Source of the DNA: an uncultured Verrucomicrobia subdivision 3 bacterium
Lineage (GTDB): Bacteria; Verrucomicrobiota; Verrucomicrobiia; Limisphaerales; UBA11358
DNA length: 35,248 nt
Direction of reading: 5' to 3'
Assembly: GCA_903827955.1 (NCBI GenBank)
Contig: CAIKKJ010000073.1
Coordinates: forward strand, 1-35,248
The translations under genes were made by a program, and so were the position numbers. Positions 1-6,360 of the stretch are shown here, piece by piece. The notes below the pieces were generated by a model. The model ran no database searches, was not told the origin of the DNA, and worked only from the letters and a program-made list of their open reading frames with translations. The first letter of the stretch is position 1, and each line of letters starts with the position of its first letter.

Positions 1-1
1 C

Positions 2-313
2 GCGATTGACACGGAATTTGTCGGGCCGGGCATGCCGCTGTGGCTGCCCAAGGGCACGGTGCTCGTCGAGGAACTGGAGAAGCTGGCCAAGGAAACCGAA
101 TTCGCCGCCGGCTACGTCCGCGTCCGCACGCCGCATCTGGCCAAGGAGAAAATGTATAAAACCTCCGGTCATCTGCCGTATTACGCGGAGTCCATGTTTC
201 CGAAAATGGAAATGGATGAACACCGCGCCGACCGCAAGGAAATCGAGCAACGCATCGCCGAACTGGAGAAACAACTTTCCGACCACGCGAAGAAACAAGC
301 TGGCGAAAAATAA
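2..313 (+). CDS. thrS: Threonyl-tRNA synthetase, N-terminal part of catalytic domain (gene split; 5' end outside window)
   Basis: This is the beginning of the class II catalytic core of threonyl-tRNA synthetase, which charges tRNA-Thr in the cytoplasm. The frame is open from base 2. It reads VGPGMPLWLPKG, the motif-1 entry typical of bacterial ThrRS, then the conserved YKTSGHLPYYAESMF stretch. It then runs into a charged, coiled-coil-like tail (EIEQRIAELEKQL, AKKQAGEK) and stops at 311-313. The expected continuation (YYLKAMNCPHH and onward) is absent here and is found about 1.7 kb downstream at 1889-2989 on the same strand. The break falls in a surface insertion just before the first zinc-binding Cys, not inside a core motif. 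The N2/TGS/editing domains would lie left of the window. Identity is confident; whether this fragment is functional is unknown. Confidence 0.85.
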   Translation, partial: AIDTEFVGPGMPLWLPKGTVLVEELEKLAKETEFAAGYVRVRTPHLAKEKMYKTSGHLPYYAESMFPKMEMDEHRADRKEIEQRIAELEKQLSDHAKKQAGEK

Positions 314-400
314 GTTCAGTTAAAACTTGACGACACAACACGCGTCATAAAAAATTTTCCTCACGGCGTATGACTCAATTCTCCATTGGTGATGTGTCCG

Positions 401-446
401 GCGCAACCGCGCAACCGCGCAACCGCGCAACCGCGCAACCGCGCAA
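401..446 (+). repeat. 8-bp direct tandem repeat (GCAACCGC x5)
   Basis: Five perfect or near-perfect consecutive copies of GCAACCGC are visible between the end of the thrS 5' half and the 42-bp array. The unit is not a multiple of three and lies in non-coding DNA. It looks like a slippage-prone simple-sequence tract. Confidence 0.9.
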
Positions 447-500
447 TAAGCGGAATTGCCATTGCGTCGTTTGCCCCACCTCCGGGGCGCACAAAAAGTC

Positions 501-748
501 ATCAAACGACATCAAGCCCGAATTTCTGCTTCCGAAAAATGACCCCGACGACGTTCGGGGTGTTTTTTTGCTCCCAAGAAACCAGCCTCACGACGTTGGA
601 CAGCTTTTTTTACTCCCCAAAACCCAGACCAACGACGTTTGCCCCGATTTTTTGCTCCCCAAAAACTCTCGCGGGAGCTTCCACCGGGTTTTTTGCTCCA
701 AAAAATACAACCCCACGACGTTTGGTCACTTTTTTTGCTCCAAAAAAT
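501..748 (+). repeat. Degenerate tandem array, about 6 units with a period near 42 bp
   Basis: Successive units begin near 501, 541, 581, 622, 664 and 706. Most contain a CGACGTT-like core followed about 10 bases later by a T run and TTTGCTCC, then an A run (CCCAAA or CCAAAAAAT). The fourth unit (664-706) lacks the CGACGTT core but keeps the T run and GCTCC. The alternating T runs and A runs would also make the segment intrinsically bent. The array lies directly upstream of the gene at 828 and could be a multi-site regulatory region, a transcribed structured leader or selfish repeat DNA. Confidence 0.8.
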
Positions 749-814
749 CAGACAAAATGACAGCTAGAGCATTTATTTTCAGCAAGTTAGGCAATAATTA
801 ACCAAAACCACCGG

Positions 815-821
815 AAAGGAG
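815..821 (+). promoter_or_regulatory. Very strong Shine-Dalgarno for the gene at 828
   Basis: AAAGGAG sits 6 bases before the ATG at 828 with an AT-only spacer. This is a near-ideal bacterial ribosome binding site. It contrasts with the weak or absent sites in front of most other genes in the window, and it fixes the start of the 287-aa ORF. Confidence 0.8.
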
Positions 822-827
822 ATATAT

Positions 828-1691
828 ATGGCAGACAACAGCATCCCCACCAGTTATGACCCAATCGTTCAACTCCTCGAAGACGCCGCTGACGGCGCGC
901 ATATGAGGTTAGATTCAACCGGAATTATGATTGGGAATGAGGTTAACCTTGAAAAAGGAATTGGCGCAGTAATCACAAACAATGATGTGCAATGGAAGAT
1001 TCATGGATATTCAACGCTAGACTCCTACAACAACAATTTAGGGCAACTGGTTCCAGTTCAAGGCGGACAATATTTGCTGGTCTATTATTCAATGGCTCTG
1101 GATTCAGCTACCCCAATTAAAGCTGGCGATATTTCTCCAAAAATTGAACTCAATCGCAAAATTTTAACATCTGAAAACGACGGAAAAGACATTATTAACC
1201 ACCTTTCGATATTCCACGACAACATCAATCTGTCCGCTGAATCAATTAATTCCACGCTTAAGACATTCCCTTGCAATGAGGACTTTGCTGTTTTCCTGAC
1301 CCAAGGCATTGCTGCTTACAACGCTGATAAAAGTTTTACATTGCGACAGGGTGAACAATTCAAAGGCGTTTCGCTTTTCAAGATACCTGTGGACGCCAAT
1401 GCAAGTAACGCAATCGTTCATGTGTTTTCAACGGATCGTAAGGAGCAGGTTATTCCCCTTAAAATCTTAACCGCCGGCTCACCCACATTTTCTGATTCAA
1501 ATTACTCTCCGAAACAGGGTGACAAAATATTTTCGAATTCTGTAATGACCATGCGTTTTTATTACTCAAAGGAATATCAGAAACTCGTTCAGCAAGACAC
1601 GCAACAGATGTCGCAACAAAATCAGGTTGATCAGCAAAAAAAAACTGATGAGTTGCAAAAGCAAAAGCGGAAAAATGTTGACAGCCTCTGA
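828..1691 (+). CDS. Unknown soluble protein, AT-rich gene inserted between the two thrS halves
   Basis: The 287-aa product is not recognised. No signal peptide or membrane segment is seen. The body is mixed polar/hydrophobic with a probable beta-rich pattern (MIGNEV, GAVITNNDVQW, GQYLLVYYSMAL, GVSLFKIPV). The last 35 residues are a low-complexity Gln/Lys tail (QQDTQQMSQQNQVDQQKK, then Lys/Gln-rich), probably helical or coiled. Base composition is clearly AT-richer than thrS, and codons such as AAA, AAT and ATT are frequent, which suggests horizontal acquisition. It has its own strong ribosome binding site and is followed by a strong hairpin terminator, so it forms an independent transcription unit. 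It resembles no homing endonuclease or transposase that I can recognise, so how the insertion arrived is not explained by this gene. Confidence 0.75.
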   Translation: MADNSIPTSYDPIVQLLEDAADGAHMRLDSTGIMIGNEVNLEKGIGAVITNNDVQWKIHGYSTLDSYNNNLGQLVPVQGGQYLLVYYSMALDSATPIKAGDISPKIELNRKILTSENDGKDIINHLSIFHDNINLSAESINSTLKTFPCNEDFAVFLTQGIAAYNADKSFTLRQGEQFKGVSLFKIPVDANASNAIVHVFSTDRKEQVIPLKILTAGSPTFSDSNYSPKQGDKIFSNSVMTMRFYYSKEYQKLVQQDTQQMSQQNQVDQQKKTDELQKQKRKNVDSL

Positions 1692-1841
1692 ACGCAGAGC
1701 GCATTGAATATCTGCGCATACTCAATCAAAGCCGGTTTCTTAAATGAAGCCGGCTTTGATTGTTTTTCACGGCCAAGACACTTCATCAAAGTTTTTCTGG
1801 ATGACCGTTTCGCTGGGTTTTCTCCTCGGCGTCTCTGCGTT
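1691..1841. repeat. Short inverted arms (AACGCAGAG / CTCTGCGTT) bracketing the terminator
   Basis: AACGCAGAG at 1691-1699 and its exact reverse complement at 1833-1841 flank the terminator region. The right arm belongs to a longer stretch (CTCCTCGGCGTCTCTGCGTT, 1822-1841). From memory, this resembles interspersed repeat debris seen in verrucomicrobial and planctomycete genomes. It may mark the right edge of the inserted DNA, because the thrS-like frame is open from 1844 onward. Confidence 0.35.
1723..1767 (+). terminator. Strong intrinsic terminator after the inserted gene
   Basis: A 17-bp stem (1723-1739 with 1746-1762, one mismatch, core CAATCAAAGCCGG) closes a 6-base loop and is followed by TTTTT. 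It lies 32 bases after the stop of the 287-aa gene and before the thrS 3' half. Transcription from the left should therefore stop before the C-terminal thrS half. Confidence 0.9.
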
Positions 1842-1888
1842 GAAAAATTGCATTTCATCGCAATTCGGAAACGGCTATTTTCTCCGCC

Positions 1889-2989
1889 ATGTCTGCCATT
1901 TTGAAAGACGAAGAATTTGTTGCCGTTGAAGCCGCCGTCAAAGCCGGCGTTGCGCCGTCGCCCGTGGCGGTCGCTTTCACCGAATTGTCCGCGTTGCGCG
2001 CGGAATTGAAAAAACTGGGCGAGCCGGAGAGTTATTACCTCAAGGCCATGAACTGCCCGCATCATCACCGCATTTTTGCGGCTGAACCGCACAGTTACCG
2101 CGATTTGCCGTTGCGCCTCGCGGAATACGGCACTTGCTATCGCTACGAGCAGAGCGGCGAGTTGTTCGGCCTCATGCGCGTGCGTTCGCTCAACATGAAC
2201 GACGCCCACATCTATTGCACCGAGGAGCAGTTCGCTGACGAGTTCCGCGCCGTGAACGACATGTATCTGAAGTATTTCAAAATCTTCGGCCTCGCCCAAT
2301 ATCAGATGCGCTTCAGCACGCACGCGGCGGAAGGTCTCGGCAAGAAATACGTCAACGAACCGGAGTTGTGGAAGAAGACCGAGGACATGGTGCGCAAGGT
2401 GTTGATCGAATCCGGCATCAACTACGTGGAGGTCGCCAACGAGGCGGCGTTTTACGGGCCGAAGATTGACGTGCAGGTGTGGAGCGCCATCGGCCGCGAA
2501 TTCACCATCGCCACCAACCAGGTGGACTTCGCCGTGCCCGCCAAGTTCGGCCTGACCTACCGCGACAAGGACAACTCGAACAAGACGCCGCTGTGCATTC
2601 ATCGCGCGCCGCTCGGCACGCATGAACGGTTCATCGGCTTCCTCATCGAGCATTACGCGGGCAACTTCCCGCTCTGGCTCGCGCCGGATCAGGTGCGCGT
2701 CATCACGCTCAACGACGACGAAGCATTGATCAACTACGCCAAGCCCATCGTGGCCGAACTGCGCGCGAACATGGTGCGCGTGGATTCAGATTTCAGCGCG
2801 ACGCCGTTCAAGGCGAAGATCTCCAACGCGGAACAATTGCGCGTCCACACGATGTTGGTCATCGGCGGCCGCGACATGGAAGCCGGCGCGGTGAGCGTGC
2901 GTCTCCACCACGGCGGCCCTCAAGGCGCGAAGCCGAAGGCGGAAGTCGTGGCGGATATTCTGGCGAGTATCAAGGAACGAAGGGCGTGA
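1889..2989 (+). CDS. thrS: Threonyl-tRNA synthetase, C-terminal part of catalytic domain plus anticodon-binding domain (split gene)
   Basis: This 366-aa frame continues the synthetase broken at 313. After about 50 charged, linker-like residues it enters YYLKAMNCPHHH (first zinc Cys), then TCYRYEQSGELFGLMRVR (motif 2), DAHIYC (zinc His), and CIHRAPLGTHERFIGFLIEHY (zinc His and motif 3). The anticodon-binding domain follows (WLAPDQVRVITL, LVIGGRDMEAGAVSVR). All key residues I can place are intact and there is no internal stop. ATG 1889 has no good Shine-Dalgarno; the frame upstream is open only back to a stop at 1841-1843. A strong terminator lies between it and the upstream half, so it would need its own promoter. 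It could be half of a natural two-chain ThrRS or a recently broken gene backed up by another thrS. Confidence 0.85.
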   Translation: MSAILKDEEFVAVEAAVKAGVAPSPVAVAFTELSALRAELKKLGEPESYYLKAMNCPHHHRIFAAEPHSYRDLPLRLAEYGTCYRYEQSGELFGLMRVRSLNMNDAHIYCTEEQFADEFRAVNDMYLKYFKIFGLAQYQMRFSTHAAEGLGKKYVNEPELWKKTEDMVRKVLIESGINYVEVANEAAFYGPKIDVQVWSAIGREFTIATNQVDFAVPAKFGLTYRDKDNSNKTPLCIHRAPLGTHERFIGFLIEHYAGNFPLWLAPDQVRVITLNDDEALINYAKPIVAELRANMVRVDSDFSATPFKAKISNAEQLRVHTMLVIGGRDMEAGAVSVRLHHGGPQGAKPKAEVVADILASIKERRA

Positions 2990-3032
2990 AATATCCGGCT
3001 CACGGGAACGCTCCACCGAATTCAGAAAACAA

Positions 3033-3067
3033 AAAACGCGGTTGCCAATTTGCGGCAACCGCGTTTT
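3033..3067. terminator. Bidirectional terminator between thrS and the 3086 gene
   Basis: A perfect 14-bp stem (3033-3046 with 3054-3067) has a 7-base loop, A runs on the left and T runs on the right. It can therefore stop transcription of thrS on the plus strand and of the convergent 198-aa gene on the minus strand. Confidence 0.9.
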
Positions 3068-3085
3068 GCTTTTCCAGATCTTAAT

Positions 3086-3682
3086 TCAGAAGCCGGGCAG
3101 TTTCTTGATGGCGTCCACGGTGCCCTTGGCCTTTTCCAAGCCGGGCGCGTATTTGTCGGCAACGGTCTTGATGAGTGTTTTCTGGCCGTCGGTGAGGTGG
3201 GTGTTGCCAGCGATGTTTTTCACCGGCGCGATGGCCGCAGTGAGTTTGCCTTCGCGCAACGAGCTGACGAGCGTGGCGACGTCGCTCTGCGAACCTTCGA
3301 GCGTCGCGAAATTTTTCTGCACGACGTAGGCCGAAGCGAGGTTGCCGACCTGCTTGGCGATGCCGAGTTGGTCGGGCGTGAGCTTGGCGGCTTTCACGAG
3401 GTCAAACGCGTGCGTCAACGCGGCGGAATCCTTGCCGCCGGTGAGCGACTTGAGCGTGTTGTCAAGCAGGCCTTTCACGACGTCGTTCGCACCGAGCGTG
3501 GCTCCAAGGGACTGCACCTTACCGGTCAGTTCGGAGGCGATAGCCCCAAGCTGGCCGTCCTTCGCGGCCTTGGCGGTGGCGAGAAATTTGGCGACTACCC
3601 CGGTGTCAACCTGGGCGGTGGCGTTTTGGTTCGTGCCGCAAAAAATTACAGCTAAGGCAAACAGGGCGAACAATTTTTTCAT
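3086..3682 (-). CDS. Secreted unknown protein, helical
   Basis: The start is taken at the MKKLFALFALAVIFCG methionine (3682). Longer readings would extend into the promoter region shared with rnr. The protein has a classical Sec signal peptide (about residues 1-24, cleavage near ATAQ) and a mature part of about 175 residues rich in Ala, Lys, Leu and Val. It appears almost entirely alpha-helical, with repeated patterns such as VAKFLATAKAAKDGQLGAIA and LTDGQKTLIKTVADKYAPGL. It was not assigned to a family. It is divergently placed from RNase R with a 97-base gap, and its 3' end shares a terminator with thrS. It is probably periplasmic or surface associated. Confidence 0.8.
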   Translation of the reverse strand: MKKLFALFALAVIFCGTNQNATAQVDTGVVAKFLATAKAAKDGQLGAIASELTGKVQSLGATLGANDVVKGLLDNTLKSLTGGKDSAALTHAFDLVKAAKLTPDQLGIAKQVGNLASAYVVQKNFATLEGSQSDVATLVSSLREGKLTAAIAPVKNIAGNTHLTDGQKTLIKTVADKYAPGLEKAKGTVDAIKKLPGF

Positions 3683-3779
3683 AGGGCGCAAATGATAATT
3701 ATGCCGGGGCCAATGGCAAGTCGCTGTGCACCACCAAAGCGGGATTGCCCTTGCGTCAGTTCGCGTCCATCCTCCCCAC

Positions 3780-6155
3780 ATGGAGCAACGCATCTTGAGC
3801 CTGCTGGCGGAAAAGGATTACGTCCCGCTGAGCACGGAAAATCTGCAACGCCATCTCCGCATCGCGCCGGACCGCGAGCCGGAGTTCAACCGCGCCCTCC
3901 GCAAGCTGGAACGCGACGGCAAAATCGCGCTCATCAAAAATTCCCGTTACGCGCTGACGAGCGATGCGGATCTGATTCCCGGCCGCATCCGCATGAACCG
4001 CGCGGGCAAAGGTTTTTTCACGCCGGACGATTCCGCGCTGCCAGAAGTTGCCATCGCCGAAAGCGCCACCGGCACGGCGTTGCACGAAGACCGCGTGCTG
4101 GTTCGCCGCAAGCCGCGCAGCAAATTTTTCCGCGACGGCGACCAGGATACCGGCACGGTCGTCCGCATTTTGGAACGCACGCGGCCGCAAATCGTCGGCA
4201 CGTTGCAGCAAGGCCGCGCGTCGCTTTACGTCACGCCGGATGACCCGCGTATTCCGCACGACATTCTCGTGCCGCCCGCGAAAGACGTTGGCCGACCCGC
4301 GCGCATCGGGGACAAGGTGGTCGTCGAACTGCGCGAATGGGAATGGCGCAACGCCAATCCCGAAGGTGAAATCGTGGAAGTGCTCGGCGCGCCGGACGCG
4401 GAGGGCGTGGATATGCTGTCCGTGTTGCGCCAGTATAATTTACCGCTGCATTTTCCCAAGGCGGTGCTGGACGAGGCGCATGCCATCGGTTCGACCGTTT
4501 CCGAAAAAGATCTGACCGACCGCCTCGACTGCCGCGCCCATCGCGTCATCACCATTGACCCGGACGATGCGAAAGATTTTGACGACGCGATTTGTCTGGA
4601 AAAAATTTCGCCGGAGCAATGGCGCTTGTGGGTGCACATCGCCGACGTGTCGCATTACGTCAAGCCCGGCACGGCGCTCGACGAAGAGGCGAGCAAGCGC
4701 GGCAACTCCACTTACCTCGTGGATCGCGTCATCCCAATGTTGCCCGAGGCATTGAGCAATGAACTGTGCTCGCTCAAGCCAAACGTTGACCGCCTGACCA
4801 AGTGCGTGGAGTTTCACATCGCGAACGACGGCCGCGTAGTCAGCACGAAGTTTCATGCCGCCGTCATCCATTCGCAAAAACGTTTTGCCTACGCGCAGGT
4901 TTTGGAAATTCTCCAGCGCAAACCAACGGACGACCCGATTGAGCAGATGCTCCATCGGGCACACGAACTCGCACAAAAAATCCGCCGCCACCGTTTTCAG
5001 AACGGTTCGCTCGATCTGGATTTTCCTGAAACGAAAATCCGTTTGGACGAGCAGGGGAAAATTCTCCGTATTGAAAAAAACGAGAACGACGTGTCGCACC
5101 AGTTGATCGAGGAATTTATGTTGCTGGCGAACGAAGCCGTCGCCACACGCCTGATGACGCTGCGGACGCCCGCCGTCTATCGCGTCCACGAGGAACCAGA
5201 CCCGCGCCGCTTGCAGGAATACCGGCAGGAAGTTTTGGCGCATCACGTTCCGTGCGGCAACCTTTCGCAGCCCGCCGAGATTCAAAAACTGTTGCACAAG
5301 CTTGGCACATTGCCCATCGGCGGCGCGTTGAAAATTGGATTTCTCAAATCGCTCAAACGCGCGTGCTACTCGGTCGAACCGCTCGGCCACTACGGACTCG
5401 CAAAGAAAAAATACACGCACTTCACCTCGCCCATCCGCCGCTACGCTGACCTCGTGGTGCACCGCGCGCTGTTCGATAAAAGTTCTCCGAAAACATCCGC
5501 GCTCAAGGAAGTGGCCGACCACATTTCCGTGACCGAAAGAAATTCCGCCGACGCCGAGCGCGACAGCAAAGACGTAAAACTCTACGCATTTTTGCGCGCG
5601 CAGTTGGAATCCGGCGAGCCGGTAAAATATCCCGCGCTCGTCACGGACGTCCGCAACTTTGGATTTTTTGTGGACGTTCCCGGCCTCGCGATGAGCGGCC
5701 TCGTGCCGTTGTCCACGATTGAAGATGATTTTTATATCTTCGATGAATCGCGCCGTAATCTCGTCGGCCGCCGCACACGTCGCGTAATTCGGCTCGGCGA
5801 CAATCTGACTGTGCAAGTGGCAAAAGTGGATTCGACCAAGAAGCAGGTGGACTTCTGTCTCGCCGCCGAAAAACGCGAAAACAAAAAACCGCAGGTGTAT
5901 GATCCGCGCCCGCAATCGAACCGCGCCGCCACGCGACCACACTCGTCGCGACCCGAACCCAAGCGCCCGCAGCCGTCGGCGTGGAAAAATTCCAAGCCGC
6001 AAGATTCGCGGCCGGCCAAGTCGCCGCGGCACGACGAGCGGCCGGCCCCGGCCAAGCCCGCAATATTCCAGACCTCCGGCGCGAAGTTTTCCACCGCGCA
6101 ACGTCCGCTGCTGAAATCCAGCGGCGCGGCGCGGTTCCCAAAACGGCGGCGGTAA
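3780..6155 (+). CDS. rnr: Ribonuclease R (RNB-family 3'-5' exoribonuclease)
   Basis: The product degrades structured RNA processively from the 3' end. From the chosen ATG it has 791 residues. An N-terminal winged-helix-like segment (MEQRILSLLAEKDYVPLS) is followed by two OB-like cold-shock domains (about 65-215). The RNB catalytic domain has TIDPDDAKDFDDA at about 258-270, supplying the four catalytic Asp (D260, D266, D268, D269), then the HIADVSHYV and NELCSLKP motifs. YTHFTSPIRRYADLVVHR follows, and then an S1 domain (about 618-705). The last 80 residues are a basic, Pro/Arg/Ser-rich tail, as in many RNase R proteins. An upstream GTG at 3726 would add 18 unconserved residues inside the intergenic region, so ATG 3780 is preferred. 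Confidence 0.93.
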   Translation: MEQRILSLLAEKDYVPLSTENLQRHLRIAPDREPEFNRALRKLERDGKIALIKNSRYALTSDADLIPGRIRMNRAGKGFFTPDDSALPEVAIAESATGTALHEDRVLVRRKPRSKFFRDGDQDTGTVVRILERTRPQIVGTLQQGRASLYVTPDDPRIPHDILVPPAKDVGRPARIGDKVVVELREWEWRNANPEGEIVEVLGAPDAEGVDMLSVLRQYNLPLHFPKAVLDEAHAIGSTVSEKDLTDRLDCRAHRVITIDPDDAKDFDDAICLEKISPEQWRLWVHIADVSHYVKPGTALDEEASKRGNSTYLVDRVIPMLPEALSNELCSLKPNVDRLTKCVEFHIANDGRVVSTKFHAAVIHSQKRFAYAQVLEILQRKPTDDPIEQMLHRAHELAQKIRRHRFQNGSLDLDFPETKIRLDEQGKILRIEKNENDVSHQLIEEFMLLANEAVATRLMTLRTPAVYRVHEEPDPRRLQEYRQEVLAHHVPCGNLSQPAEIQKLLHKLGTLPIGGALKIGFLKSLKRACYSVEPLGHYGLAKKKYTHFTSPIRRYADLVVHRALFDKSSPKTSALKEVADHISVTERNSADAERDSKDVKLYAFLRAQLESGEPVKYPALVTDVRNFGFFVDVPGLAMSGLVPLSTIEDDFYIFDESRRNLVGRRTRRVIRLGDNLTVQVAKVDSTKKQVDFCLAAEKRENKKPQVYDPRPQSNRAATRPHSSRPEPKRPQPSAWKNSKPQDSRPAKSPRHDERPAPAKPAIFQTSGAKFSTAQRPLLKSSGAARFPKRRR

Positions 6156-6360
6156 AATCTGACTTGTTTCAGGACGCTCCGAAATGACTGCTTGAGGCGC
6201 GCCGTCCCAATCTGCGTCTCAACCGTTGCCGCCAAAAAAATCCCCCCGATTGCTGTGCTTTGATTTTTTCTGTCTTCACGTTTGACACGGGAGTGAATGT
6301 GCGGGATTTATGGTGGCAAAATCACTTGCTGGCATCGGTTTTGCTCGAATGATTTGTCCT

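Larger units (their letters stand above)
314..827 (+). other. Long gene-free leader inside the split thrS, rich in short repeats
   Basis: These 514 bases contain no convincing gene. They hold an 8-bp tandem array (401-446), a degenerate array with a period of about 42 bp (501-748), and a strong ribosome binding site at the end. The stretch is AT-richer than the flanking thrS halves and contains many T runs. One frame stays open from 370 to 801 and gives a 14-residue repeat (FLLPKN-like), but this probably reflects only the 42-bp period. A 21-bp segment at 448-468 is nearly the same (19/21) as 3737-3757 upstream of rnr. Confidence 0.6.

Noticed and set aside
401..748. CRISPR array
   Set aside because: The repeats are degenerate and directly adjacent without unique spacers of constant length, and no cas genes are nearby.
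370..801. Open frame of 143 codons with a 14-residue repeat (FLLPKN-like)
   Set aside because: The repeat follows directly from the 42-bp DNA period. One unit breaks the pattern, and the frame has no ribosome binding site. It is treated as non-coding repeat DNA.
305..1848. GAAAAAT at both sides of the thrS insertion as a target-site duplication
   Set aside because: It is only 7 AT-rich bases, and removing one copy with the intervening DNA does not restore the thrS reading frame.
314..1888. Group I/II intron or intein interrupting thrS
   Set aside because: A stop codon follows the first half at once, the inserted gene is not a maturase or homing endonuclease by eye, and a strong terminator lies inside. 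No intron 5' consensus was recognised.
1631..2653. 340-aa minus-strand open frame opposite thrS
   Set aside because: It is a high-GC antisense shadow of a clearly recognised synthetase gene. Similar long shadows occur opposite rnr, the DUF1800 gene and the Gfo/Idh/MocA gene.
6282..6310. Promoter TTGACA before the DUF1800 gene
   Set aside because: The -35 match is perfect, but no acceptable -10 is found at 16-18 bases, and the gene start itself is uncertain.
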